NCBI RefSeq assembly: GCF_900100005.1 | Contig: NZ_FNEB01000007.1 | Coordinates: 1-64,000, forward strand | Source of the DNA: Lutimaribacter saemankumensis | GTDB taxonomy: Bacteria > Pseudomonadota > Alphaproteobacteria > Rhodobacterales > Rhodobacteraceae | Direction of reading: 5' to 3' | DNA length: 64,000 bases | Shown here: positions 42,952 through 51,390 of the stretch, piece by piece | Numbering within the stretch: the stretch's first letter is position 1 | How the letters are laid out: each line of letters opens with the position of its first letter | Translations under genes and position numbers: made by a program | The notes under the pieces: generated by a model | Database searches by the model: none | What the model was told of the DNA's origin: nothing | Seen by the model: the letters and a program-made list of their open reading frames with translations, nothing else

Positions 42952-44076
42952 TCAGCTCTCCAGCAGCACGGGGGCGGTGTCTGTCCAGCTGAGCCAGACG
43001 TTGTCTTCCCATGTCAGGCTGCGGCGCGACAGGCGGCGGGTGTTTGCGATCTGCGCCTTCATCATCGTGCCGTCCGCCAGCTTGACGTGATAGGTGCTGA
43101 GATTGCCCAGATAGGCGATGTCGATGATCTGCCCCTGCACCTTGTTGGCGGCGTCTGTGGGCTCTTCGGCCGAGATCCCCACCTTTTCCGGGCGGATCGC
43201 CAGGAAACATTTCTGGCCAGGCGCAAAGGTCTTTTCGGTTTTCACATGCAGGATCGGCTGCCCTTCGGCCCAGGTTATGTCATAGCCGTCGGCGGACGGG
43301 TTCGCCGCCCCTTCGATGATGTTCACGTCGCCGATGAAATCGGCCACGTAGACCGAATTTGGCTGCTCGTAGATCACGGCCGGTGTTGCGACCTGCACGA
43401 TGCGGCCTTCGTCCATGACGGCGACACGGCTGGCAACGGTCATCGCCTCTTCCTGGTCATGAGTGACGATGACAAATGTGGTGCCGGTCTTTTCCTGGAT
43501 ATCCACCAGCTCGAACTGGGTGTCCTGCCGCAACTTGGCGTCCAGCGCCCCCAGCGGTTCGTCCAGCAGCAGCAGCTTTGGTGCCTTGGCCAGGCTTCGC
43601 GCCAGCGCCACGCGCTGCCGCTGGCCGCCTGAAATCTGGTGCGGCTTGCGCTTGGCGAAGCGTTCCAGCCGCGTCAGGCGCAGCATTTCGGTGACCCGTG
43701 CGTCGACCTTGTCCTTTTCCATACCTTCGCGTTTCAGGCCGAAGGCGATGTTTTCCCACACCGAAAGATGCGGGAAAAGCGCATAGGATTGGAACATCAT
43801 GTTCACGGGCCGCTTGTTCGGCGGCACGCCCGCCATGTCCTGTCCGGCGATCAGGATCTGGCCTTCGGTCGGGGTTTCGAACCCTGCCAGCATCCGCATC
43901 ATCGTGGTCTTGCCGCAGCCGGACGGGCCGAGCAGCGCGAAGAATTCGCGCGCATAGATGTCCTGGGAAAGATTGTCGATCGCAGTGAAGTCACCGAACC
44001 GCTTTGTCACGTTTCGGAACTGGATCAGGGGTTTTTCGTTGGGGTCGTCCCAAGGGGCAAAGACGGTTTGAGCCAT
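42952..44076 (-). CDS. potG: Putrescine ABC ATPase (PotG-like)
   Basis: A 374-residue ATPase with Walker A GPSGCGKT (54-61), signature ISGGQRQR, Walker B LLLLDEPLGALD and the switch VTHDQEEAMT. A C-terminal TOBE regulatory domain covers about 290-370. This is the long form standard for polyamine importers. It is separated from the binding-protein gene by a 60-base gap holding a strong hairpin. Confidence 0.92.
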   Translation of the reverse strand: MAQTVFAPWDDPNEKPLIQFRNVTKRFGDFTAIDNLSQDIYAREFFALLGPSGCGKTTMMRMLAGFETPTEGQILIAGQDMAGVPPNKRPVNMMFQSYALFPHLSVWENIAFGLKREGMEKDKVDARVTEMLRLTRLERFAKRKPHQISGGQRQRVALARSLAKAPKLLLLDEPLGALDAKLRQDTQFELVDIQEKTGTTFVIVTHDQEEAMTVASRVAVMDEGRIVQVATPAVIYEQPNSVYVADFIGDVNIIEGAANPSADGYDITWAEGQPILHVKTEKTFAPGQKCFLAIRPEKVGISAEEPTDAANKVQGQIIDIAYLGNLSTYHVKLADGTMMKAQIANTRRLSRRSLTWEDNVWLSWTDTAPVLLES

Positions 44077-44097
44077 TCCCGGTCCTTGTCAGAGAAA

Positions 44098-44123
44098 GGC
44101 CCGCGCCGGGTAGGGCGCGGGCC
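44098..44123 (-). other. Intercistronic hairpin between potF and potG
   Basis: A ten-base perfect stem ggcccgcgcc / ggcgcgggcc with a six-base loop sits just after the potF stop. No T-run follows on the transcribed strand. Such structures between binding-protein and membrane genes commonly protect the upstream mRNA and reduce downstream expression. Confidence 0.75.
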
Positions 44124-44136
44124 GGGAAATCAGGGA

Positions 44137-45222
44137 TTAGATGCCCGATTTGATCTTGGTCCAAAGGCGCGTCAGCGTGCGCTGTTCCTTGGGGCCGAAC
44201 GGAGTGACGGTGTACAGGTTTTCCAGCGCCGCCTCGTCGGGATAGATCGCGGTGTCGCCGATCACGTCCTCTTCGAGGAACTCCTGCGATGCCTTGTTGC
44301 CGTTCGCGTAGTAGACGTAGTTCGACGCAGCCGCCATGTTCTGCGCGTCCATGATGAAGTTCAGGAACGTATGCGCAGCATCGGGGTTCGGTGCGTCGAC
44401 CGGGATAGCCATCTGGTCGAACCACATCAGCGCACCCTCGCTCGGAGCGTTGTAGACGATTTCGACGCCGTTTTCGGCTTCGGCTGCACGGTCGCGCGCC
44501 TGCAGGATGTCGCCCGACCAGCCGAATGCCACGCAGATATCGCCGTTTGCCAGCGCGTTGATGTATTCCGAGCTGTGGAATTTCTGCACATACGGGCGGA
44601 CGGCCATCAGGATTTCTTCGGCCTTGGCAAGCGATTCATCGTCCTTGGCGTCCGGGTCCATACCGGCATAGGCCAGCGCGGCGGGGATCATTTCGGTCGG
44701 GGCGTCCAGGAAGTGCACGCCGCATTCCTGCAGCTTTTCCATGTTCGCCGGGTCCATGATCAGCGCAAGGCTGTTCACCGGGGCGTCTTCGCCCAGAACT
44801 TCCTGCACCTTGCCTATGTTGGCGCCGATGCCGGTCGTGCCCCACATGTAGTTGATCGAGTATTCGTTGCCCGGATCATAGGTCGCGGTGCGCTTTTCGA
44901 TCACGTCCCACATGTTGTCGATGTTCGGCAGCTTCGACTTGTCCAGCTTCTGGAACGCGCCGGCCATGATCTGACGCTGCAGGAAGGTGCCGGTGGGCAC
45001 CACCACGTCATAGCCCGAGCCGCCGGCCAGCATCTTGGTTTCCAGAACCTCGTTGCTGTCGAACACGTCGTAGATCAGTTCGATGCCGGTCTCCTGCTCG
45101 AATTTTTCGAGCAGCGCCTCGTCGATATAGTCGGACCAGTTGTAAACGCGGACCTCTTCTGCAGCCGCGGCTCCTGCCAGCAGGGCGCAGGCGGCGGTCA
45201 TGGTCATCAAGCGTTTCGTCAT
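44137..45222 (-). CDS. potF: Putrescine-binding periplasmic protein (PotF-like)
   Basis: A protein of 361 residues. The leader MTKRLMTMTAACALLAGAAA ends in an AAA-type cleavage site. The mature part opens EEVRVYNWSDYIDEALLEKF, the hallmark of PotF/PotD proteins. Conserved polyamine-box segments YMWGTTGIG and FGWSGDILQARD are present. I start at 45222, removing a 30-residue non-signal leader. It is the first gene of potFGHI plus the amine-oxidase gene and has a TTTGATCATA element upstream. Confidence 0.92.
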   Translation of the reverse strand: MTKRLMTMTAACALLAGAAAAEEVRVYNWSDYIDEALLEKFEQETGIELIYDVFDSNEVLETKMLAGGSGYDVVVPTGTFLQRQIMAGAFQKLDKSKLPNIDNMWDVIEKRTATYDPGNEYSINYMWGTTGIGANIGKVQEVLGEDAPVNSLALIMDPANMEKLQECGVHFLDAPTEMIPAALAYAGMDPDAKDDESLAKAEEILMAVRPYVQKFHSSEYINALANGDICVAFGWSGDILQARDRAAEAENGVEIVYNAPSEGALMWFDQMAIPVDAPNPDAAHTFLNFIMDAQNMAAASNYVYYANGNKASQEFLEEDVIGDTAIYPDEAALENLYTVTPFGPKEQRTLTRLWTKIKSGI

Positions 45223-45367
45223 GTGTTTTCTCCCGTTGGTCGTGGATCTTTCGTCCTTGACCTGAAATTTGATCATATCTTGCCCATTCGGACAATATGG
45301 AAATGTTTTCACGACACCGCTAAACTCGCAAGAGAGCGCGCACAGCAGCCAAGGGAAATCCGCCGAT
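45223..45367. promoter_or_regulatory. Divergent potF/GntR control region with GATC palindrome
   Basis: This 145-base gap separates leftward potF from the rightward GntR gene. It contains atttgatcatatcttg at 45267-45282. The same 12 bases ATTTGATCATAT recur at 46082-46093 in front of the aminotransferase gene. The core TGATCA is palindromic. Binding by the adjacent GntR protein is the simplest explanation. Confidence 0.7.
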
Positions 45368-46063
45368 ATGAATGATTTGGCCCAGAAAACAGGCGTCTCC
45401 GGGATTGGGGGCGCCGGTGTTCCGGCGCATCAGGTGATCTATGGTCAACTGCGCGAATTAGTGCTTTTTGGCGAGATTGCCCCGGGTGAAGCCGTCACGA
45501 TACAAGGTCTTTGCACGCGATTGGGGGCCGGCATGACCCCTGTGCGCGAGGCGATCCGCCGGCTGATTTCTGAAGGTGCGCTTCAGTTCCAGGGCAATCG
45601 CCGGGTAACGGTTCCACAGCTTACAGCCGCCAACGTGGCCGAGATCATTTTCGCCCGACAATGGCTGGAATCGCACTTGGCCTTGCGGGCGACGGAACGG
45701 GCCACCGCCGACGATCTCGCCGATCTGGCGCGGATCGACTCGGCCCTGGATTCAGCCATCGAGCGCGGCGAGCTGCATGCCTATCTGCGGCAGAATTATC
45801 TTTTCCACCAAAGGATTTACCAGATCGCTGACGCGCCCATCCTGGCCGAGATGGCCGAACGTCTGTGGCTGCGTTTCGGCCCATCTTTGCGGGTGATGAT
45901 CGGTCGCGTCGGTACGCAAAACCAACCCGACAAACACCGCGCTCTGATGGATTGCATGCGCACCGGCGATGCCGAAGGCGCCGCCCGTGCGATGCGCGAA
46001 GACATGCTGCAAGGCATGGAGCATATCCGCGCGATGCTGGAGCGCGCCGCTCAGAACAAGTGA
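45368..46063 (+). CDS. GntR-family regulator (FadR/VanR subgroup)
   Basis: A 231-residue protein with an N-terminal winged helix (QVIYGQLRELVLFGEIAPGE, then GAGMTPVREAIRRLISEGAL near 60-79) and an all-helical C-terminal FCD domain with conserved His/Asp/Arg positions that often bind metal and a carboxylate ligand. It sits between the potF operon and the aminotransferase gene, with the same GATC element on both sides, so it likely controls polyamine uptake and use. The start at 45368 gives standard length. Confidence 0.9.
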   Translation: MNDLAQKTGVSGIGGAGVPAHQVIYGQLRELVLFGEIAPGEAVTIQGLCTRLGAGMTPVREAIRRLISEGALQFQGNRRVTVPQLTAANVAEIIFARQWLESHLALRATERATADDLADLARIDSALDSAIERGELHAYLRQNYLFHQRIYQIADAPILAEMAERLWLRFGPSLRVMIGRVGTQNQPDKHRALMDCMRTGDAEGAARAMREDMLQGMEHIRAMLERAAQNK

Positions 46064-46081
46064 TTCGATTGACAGCCTCGG

Positions 46082-46098
46082 ATTTGATCATATTCTGG
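46082..46098 (+). promoter_or_regulatory. Second GATC palindrome, upstream of the aminotransferase gene
   Basis: The bases atttgatcatattctgg lie 47 bases before the aminotransferase start and match the element in the potF/GntR gap over 12 bases, with further similarity beyond. It is the likely operator that brings the aminotransferase under the same GntR regulator. Confidence 0.68.
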
Positions 46099-46144
46099 CA
46101 GAAACGCGCGTAACGCGCCCGAACCTTCCCGAATCGAGGCCGTC

Positions 46145-47542
46145 ATGACCCAGATCACGAACCATATGCCGACAGCAGAGTTGCAGGCGCTGGACGCCGC
46201 GCATCACATGCATCCCTTTTCCACCCAGGGCGATCTTGCCGCGCGTGGTGCGCGGGTCATTACCCGCGCCGAGGGTGTGTGGATTCACGACAGCGAAGGC
46301 AACAAGATCCTGGACGGGATGGCGGGGCTCTGGTGCGTAAACATCGGCTACGGCCGCGACCGTCTGGCCGACGTCGCCGCCCGCCAGATGCGCGAACTGC
46401 CCTATTACAACACCTTCTTCATGACGACGCACATCCCCGCCATCGCGCTTAGCCAGAAACTGGCGGAAATCGCGCCCGGCGATCTGAACCATGTGTTCTA
46501 TGCCGGGTCGGGGTCCGAAGCGAACGACACGAACATCCGGATGGTGCGCACCTACTGGGCCGAGATGGGCAAGCCGGAAAAGAGCATCATCATCAGCCGC
46601 AAGAACGCCTATCACGGGTCGTCCATCGGCAGCGGCAGCCTGGGTGGCATGGCGCCGATGCATGCGCAGGGCGGGCTGCCCATTCCCGGTATCCACCATA
46701 TCGACCAGCCGAACTGGTGGGCCGAGGGTGGCAACACCTCACCCGAAGAGTTCGGCCTTGAACGGGCGCGGCAACTGGAACAGGCGATTGCGCATTACGG
46801 TGCCGACAAGGTCGCGGCGTTCATCGCCGAGCCCGTGCAGGGCGCGGGCGGCGTGATTGTCCCGCCCGAAACCTACTGGCCGGAAATCCAGCGCATCTGC
46901 CGCGAGAACGATATCCTGCTGATCGCCGACGAGGTGATCTGCGGTTTCGGCCGCACGGGCAACTGGTTCGGATCGCAAACCGTGGGCTGGCAGCCCGACA
47001 TCATGACCATCGCCAAGGGCCTGTCCTCGGGTTACCAGCCGATCGGCGGGTCGATCGTGTCCGACCGCATCGCCGACGTTATCGGCAAGTGCGAGTTCAA
47101 TCACGGCTACACCTATTCTTCCCATCCCGTGGCCGCCGCGGTCGCGCTGGAAAACCTGCTTATCATGGAAGAGGAAAACATCGTCGGCCATGTCCGCGAC
47201 GTGATCGGCCCGCACATGGCCGAGAAATGGCAGGCCCTGACCGATCACCCGATGGTGGGCGAGGCCAAGATCGTGGGCATGATGGGGTCGATCGCACTGA
47301 CCCCGCACAAGGAAAGCCGCGCCCGATTCGCTGCCGACCCCGGGACCGTGGGCTACATCACCCGCGAACGCTGCTTTGCCAACAACCTGGTGATGCGCCA
47401 CGTCGGCGATCGCATGATCATCAGCCCGCCGCTGGTGATGCAGCCCGACGAGGCCGACATCCTGATCGAACGCGCCTGGAAATCGCTGGACGAGGCGATG
47501 GCCCAGGTCAAAGAACAGGGTCTGTGGGTCGCCGCGAGCTGA
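46145..47542 (+). CDS. spuC: Putrescine/polyamine:pyruvate aminotransferase (SpuC-like)
   Basis: A 465-residue class III PLP aminotransferase. The PLP-phosphate segment YAGSGSEANDTNIRMVR is near 118-134, the catalytic Asp lies in LLIADEVICGFGRTG, and the PLP Lys in MTIAKGLSSGYQPIGG near 285-300. An N-terminal HMHPFSTQGDL segment is typical of SpuC and omega-transaminases. It would move the amino group of putrescine or cadaverine to pyruvate. Regulation by the GntR protein is suggested by the shared element. Confidence 0.88.
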   Translation: MTQITNHMPTAELQALDAAHHMHPFSTQGDLAARGARVITRAEGVWIHDSEGNKILDGMAGLWCVNIGYGRDRLADVAARQMRELPYYNTFFMTTHIPAIALSQKLAEIAPGDLNHVFYAGSGSEANDTNIRMVRTYWAEMGKPEKSIIISRKNAYHGSSIGSGSLGGMAPMHAQGGLPIPGIHHIDQPNWWAEGGNTSPEEFGLERARQLEQAIAHYGADKVAAFIAEPVQGAGGVIVPPETYWPEIQRICRENDILLIADEVICGFGRTGNWFGSQTVGWQPDIMTIAKGLSSGYQPIGGSIVSDRIADVIGKCEFNHGYTYSSHPVAAAVALENLLIMEEENIVGHVRDVIGPHMAEKWQALTDHPMVGEAKIVGMMGSIALTPHKESRARFAADPGTVGYITRERCFANNLVMRHVGDRMIISPPLVMQPDEADILIERAWKSLDEAMAQVKEQGLWVAAS

Positions 47543-47554
47543 CGCAGCGCGCGG

Positions 47555-48739
47555 TTATTCCTTGACGAAAAGCTGGCGGGGACGGTTGCAGAACGTCTCT
47601 GCCGGGCCTTCGTCGGTGATCAGGATCGATTCCGTGATCTCCAGCCCCCAGTCGGACATCCACAGACCGGGCATGAAATGGAAGGTCATGCCCGGCTCCA
47701 GAACGGTTTCGTCCTCCGAGCGCAGGGAAATCGTGCGCTCACCCCAGTCCGGGGGATAGGACAGGCCGATCGGATAGCCGCAGCGCGCGCCCCGCTCGAT
47801 GCCTGCCTTGGTCAGTGCCGCCCCCAGCGCTTCGGCGATGTCGCAGGCACGGTTGCCTGCGCGCGCGGCATCAAGCCCGGCCTCAAGCCCCTCGATCAGG
47901 GCCTCTTCGGCATGGCGCACTTCGTCGGGCGGGGTGCCCAGCCAGACGGTGCGGCAGAACGGCGTGTGATAGCGACGATAGACCCCGGCCAGCTCGAAGA
48001 ACGTGCATTGGTCATACTGCATCTGGTCGCCGTTCCAGGTGATGTGCGGGGCGCTTGCATCCGCACCTGACGGACACATGGGCACGATCGCGGGGTAGTC
48101 GCCCCAGTCGTCGCCGACGCCTGTCAGCGCATCGTTATAGATCGCGGCGACAAGTTCGTTCTTGCGCAGGCCGGGGCGCGCGCGGGCGATGGCGCCGTCG
48201 ATCATGGTTTCCGCGATCCTTGCGGCGCGGCGCATGAACCCGATCTCTTCGTCGGACTTGATCGCGCGCTGCCAGTTCACAAGGCCCGTCGCGTCGACAA
48301 GGGTCGCCCGGGGCAGCGTCGCCTCAAGCGTCATGTGCGCCTTGGCAGAATAGTAATAGTTCTCCATCTCCACGCCGATGCGGGCAGTCTCGCCGCCCAG
48401 TTCCGCCAGAAGGGCGCCCAGGTGCTGCATCGCGTGGCGTTCGGTGGATTGCACGAAATGGTCGGGATAGGGGCGGATGTTGTCCTCGGTCATCCAGACG
48501 GTGCGGCGCGCGCCATTGCCGTCCATGCCGCGCCCCCACCAGATCGGATCGCCGTCTTTTCGCAGGATCACACCCTGGTGCACGTAAAAAGACCATCCAT
48601 CATAGGCCGTGAGCCATGCCATGTTGGATGGATCGGTGACGAAAAGGATGTCGATCCCCGCCTGCTCCATCGCCTGGCGCGTCTTGGAAATGCGACGCGC
48701 GTATTCCTGAGGGCTGAAGGGGATGTCCTTTTCAGTCAT
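47555..48739 (-). CDS. M24-family hydrolase (ectoine hydrolase DoeA-like)
   Basis: A 394-residue pita-bread-fold protein beginning at 48739. Residues 1-160 are a creatinase-like N domain with TDPSNMAWLTAYDGWSFYVH (about 35-54), a segment I associate with DoeA/EutD ectoine hydrolases. The C domain has the M24 layout, but several classical metal ligands are replaced, as is usual in DoeA. None of the other ectoine genes (doeB, ueh transporter) is present; neighbours are polyamine genes. It may hydrolyse a cyclic or acylated diamine, so the name is provisional. It converges with the aminotransferase, 12 bases apart. Confidence 0.75.
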   Translation of the reverse strand: MTEKDIPFSPQEYARRISKTRQAMEQAGIDILFVTDPSNMAWLTAYDGWSFYVHQGVILRKDGDPIWWGRGMDGNGARRTVWMTEDNIRPYPDHFVQSTERHAMQHLGALLAELGGETARIGVEMENYYYSAKAHMTLEATLPRATLVDATGLVNWQRAIKSDEEIGFMRRAARIAETMIDGAIARARPGLRKNELVAAIYNDALTGVGDDWGDYPAIVPMCPSGADASAPHITWNGDQMQYDQCTFFELAGVYRRYHTPFCRTVWLGTPPDEVRHAEEALIEGLEAGLDAARAGNRACDIAEALGAALTKAGIERGARCGYPIGLSYPPDWGERTISLRSEDETVLEPGMTFHFMPGLWMSDWGLEITESILITDEGPAETFCNRPRQLFVKE

Positions 48740-49001
48740 ATGGTCCTCGTCTTTAAATGTTGCCACAGGGTCGCTTTTGACAAATCCGATTGAACGATTC
48801 TGGGCCAGAAACGACGGTGCACGCGTCTTTTGCACCATCCTGCAGCGCGGATTCCAAGACCTATGGCGACTCTTTGGGCATCTGCCGCATGTTTGAACAG
48901 AAAATCGCAATGCGCTGTTGCAACACTGGCCAAGGTTGGGTTTAGTCGTTGCCGAATAAAACAAGCAGGCCGACCTGCGAAACAAAAAACGGGGAGCCGA
49001 T
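48740..49001. promoter_or_regulatory. Divergent promoter region of the M24 gene and second polyamine importer
   Basis: These 262 bases hold no gene. A small dyad ggtgca-N9-tgcacc lies at 48816-48836. The rightward ribosome site GGGGAG (48991-48996) precedes a TTG start. No TTTGATCATA element is present, so this operon may be controlled separately from potF. Confidence 0.5.
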
Positions 49002-50102
49002 TTGGCTGACGTGAATCGTGACGATGCGTTCGTGGTTTTTGACCGCGTGCAGAAAAGCTATGACGGCGAAACGCTTGTCGTCAAAGACCTGAACCTTTCC
49101 ATGCCGCGTGGCGAATTCCTGACAATGTTGGGTCCGTCGGGATCGGGCAAGACGACATGCCTGATGATGCTGGCCGGTTTCGAAACCGCCACACATGGCG
49201 AAATCCTTCTGGGTGGAAAGCCGATCAACAACATCCCGCCGCACAAGCGCGGGATCGGCATGGTGTTCCAGAACTACGCTCTGTTCCCGCACATGACGGT
49301 TGCCGAGAACCTCAGCTTTCCGCTCGAGGTGCGCGGCATCGACAAATCCACGCGCGAGGGAAAGATCAAGCGCGCGCTGGACATGGTACAGATGGGGCAG
49401 TTCGGAAACCGCCGCCCCGCGCAGCTTTCGGGCGGGCAGCAGCAGCGGATCGCACTGGCCCGCGCGCTGGTTTTCGAACCCGAGCTGGTGTTGATGGACG
49501 AACCTCTGGGCGCGCTCGACAAGCAGCTCCGCGAACACATGCAGTTCGAAATCACCAGACTGGCGCACGAGCTGGGCATTACCACGGTCTACGTGACGCA
49601 CGACCAGACCGAGGCGCTGACGATGTCGGACCGCGTCGCCGTGTTCGACGATGGCCGCATCCAGCAGCTTGCGGCCCCCGACACGCTGTATGAAGAGCCG
49701 CAAAACAGCTTTGTGGCCCAGTTCATCGGCGAGAATAACACGCTCGAGGGCGTTATCACGGCGATCAAGGGCGACCTTTGCGAGGTCAAGCTGGACAGCG
49801 GCGAGATCATCGACGCCAAGCCGGTGAACGTGTCCGAAGTCGGCCAACGCACGCGCGTTTCGATCCGGCCCGAACGTGTCGAAATGAACAGATCCCGCCT
49901 TCAGGCCGGTGCCCATACGCTCAAGGCCGAAGTGCTCGAGTTTATCTACATGGGTGACATCTTCCGCACCCGTCTGCGTGTTGCCGGAAACGAGGATTTC
50001 GTCGTCAAGACGCGGAACGCACCTGACCAGGTCCGCACCGAACCGGGCCAGCAGATCGAAATCGGCTGGCTTCCGCAGGATTGCCGCGCGCTTGATGCGT
50101 AG
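49002..50102 (+). CDS. Polyamine-type ABC ATPase (second importer)
   Basis: A 366-residue ATPase with Walker A GPSGSGKT (44-51), Q-loop VFQNYALFPHMTV, signature LSGGQQQR, Walker B LVLMDEPLGALD, VTHDQTEALT and a C-terminal TOBE domain. It probably starts at TTG 49002, six bases after GGGGAG; a GTG at 49011 is possible. It is the first gene of a four-gene importer operon. It is a different lineage from the PotG-like ATPase, reading FIGENNTLEG where the potG copy reads FIGDVNIIEG. Confidence 0.88.
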   Translation: MADVNRDDAFVVFDRVQKSYDGETLVVKDLNLSMPRGEFLTMLGPSGSGKTTCLMMLAGFETATHGEILLGGKPINNIPPHKRGIGMVFQNYALFPHMTVAENLSFPLEVRGIDKSTREGKIKRALDMVQMGQFGNRRPAQLSGGQQQRIALARALVFEPELVLMDEPLGALDKQLREHMQFEITRLAHELGITTVYVTHDQTEALTMSDRVAVFDDGRIQQLAAPDTLYEEPQNSFVAQFIGENNTLEGVITAIKGDLCEVKLDSGEIIDAKPVNVSEVGQRTRVSIRPERVEMNRSRLQAGAHTLKAEVLEFIYMGDIFRTRLRVAGNEDFVVKTRNAPDQVRTEPGQQIEIGWLPQDCRALDA

Positions 50103-50117
50103 GCGGTAACAAGGCTT

Positions 50118-50139
50118 CGCGCCCCGAAAAGGGGGCGCG
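50118..50139 (+). other. Intercistronic hairpin before the second binding-protein gene
   Basis: An eight-base perfect stem cgcgcccc / ggggcgcg with a six-base loop lies 15 bases after the ATPase stop, without a following T-run. It is probably an mRNA-processing or stabilising structure within the operon. Confidence 0.6.
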
Positions 50140-50218
50140 ATCACTTCGGGGGGCGGATGGTCAGCCCGTCACGCCGCCTCCGACACAATCAACACGGGTA
50201 ACTATTGGGAGTTATGAA

Positions 50219-51292
50219 ATGAAACTTAAAACAGCTCTTATGGCGACGGCTTTGGCCGGTGTCGGCTTTGCCGCACAGGCCCAGGAAGTCACCGTAATGT
50301 CCTGGGGTGGCGCGTACACCAAAAGCCAGGTCGAAGCCTATCACAAACCCTTCACCGCCGAGACCGGCATCAAGGTGAACTCGGTCGACGCCGACAACCC
50401 CGCCACGCCGATCAAGGCGCAGGTCGAGGCCGGCAACGTGTCGATCGACGTGGCCGACGTGGAATTCTCGGACGCCGTCCGCCTGTGCGACGAAGGCCTG
50501 CTTGAGACGATCGACGTCAGCATGCTGCCGGCCGCGCCCGATGGCACCCCGGCCACCGAAGACTTCATCGAAGGCGCGCTGCAGGATTGCGCTGTCGCCA
50601 ACATCGTCTGGTCGACCGTGATGGCCTATAACAGCGAAAACGTGGACGGCACGCCGACCTCGATCGCGGATTTCTTCGACACCGAAAAGTTCCCGGGCAA
50701 GCGCGGCCTGCGCAAGTCGGCCAAGGCGACCCTGGAAATGGCCCTGATGGCAGACGGTGTACCTGCGGGCGAAGTCTATGACGTTCTGGAAACCGACGAA
50801 GGCATCGACCGTGCATTCGCCAAGCTCGACACCATCAAGGACGACATCGTCTGGTGGGAAGCTGGCGCACAGCCGCCGCAACTGCTGGCAGACGGCGAAG
50901 TCGTGATGTCGACCGCTTACAACGGCCGTATCTTCAACGCAGCCGTTGGCGAAGACCAGCCGCTGGAAATCGTCTGGGACGGTCAGATCCTCGACTTCGA
51001 CCTGTTCGTGGTTCCCAAGGGCGCACCGAACAAGGACGCCGCGATGAAGTTCATCGCCTTCTCGACCGACACGCAGCGCCTGGCAGATCAGGCAAGCTGG
51101 ATCAGCTACGGCCCCGCGCGCAAGTCGTCGGGTGACCTGGTGGGCCTCTATTCGGACGGCAAGACCGAGATGGCGCCCCACATGCCGACCGCTGCAAAGA
51201 ACCTGGAAAACGCTCTGGTCAACAACTTCGAGTTCTGGGTCGATATGGACGCTGAACTGAACGAGCGTTTCAACGCCTGGCTGGCGCAGTAA
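50219..51292 (+). CDS. Polyamine-type periplasmic binding protein (second importer)
   Basis: A protein of 357 residues. The leader MKLKTALMATALAGVGFAAQ cleaves near AQA-QE. The mature protein opens EVTVMSWGGAYTKSQVEAYH, as in the PotD-like group that includes opine or polyamine binders. Three cysteines are present. It is the second gene of the operon, with hairpins on both sides that would raise its own expression. Ligand uncertain: spermidine, putrescine or a related amine. Confidence 0.88.
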   Translation: MKLKTALMATALAGVGFAAQAQEVTVMSWGGAYTKSQVEAYHKPFTAETGIKVNSVDADNPATPIKAQVEAGNVSIDVADVEFSDAVRLCDEGLLETIDVSMLPAAPDGTPATEDFIEGALQDCAVANIVWSTVMAYNSENVDGTPTSIADFFDTEKFPGKRGLRKSAKATLEMALMADGVPAGEVYDVLETDEGIDRAFAKLDTIKDDIVWWEAGAQPPQLLADGEVVMSTAYNGRIFNAAVGEDQPLEIVWDGQILDFDLFVVPKGAPNKDAAMKFIAFSTDTQRLADQASWISYGPARKSSGDLVGLYSDGKTEMAPHMPTAAKNLENALVNNFEFWVDMDAELNERFNAWLAQ

Positions 51293-51304
51293 TCCGGCCT
51301 CACG

Positions 51305-51361
51305 GCCCCGGCCCACAAGCCGGGGCTGCATGAACAAGAGGCGGGCCGCCAAAGGCCCGCC
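51305..51361 (+). other. Double hairpin after the second binding-protein gene
   Basis: Two perfect eight-base stems stand in tandem: gccccggc/gccggggc (51305-51326) and ggcgggcc/ggcccgcc (51340-51361). Neither has a T-run. Their place between the binding-protein and permease genes fits the common pattern of raising binding-protein mRNA over permease mRNA. Confidence 0.7.
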
Positions 51362-51390
51362 CAACCAACCGGACAGGGTGTGACAGTGAC

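Noticed and set aside
44098-44123. Rho-independent terminator between potF and potG
   Set aside because: The stem is strong but no T-run follows, and potG needs read-through transcription; treated as an intercistronic structure.
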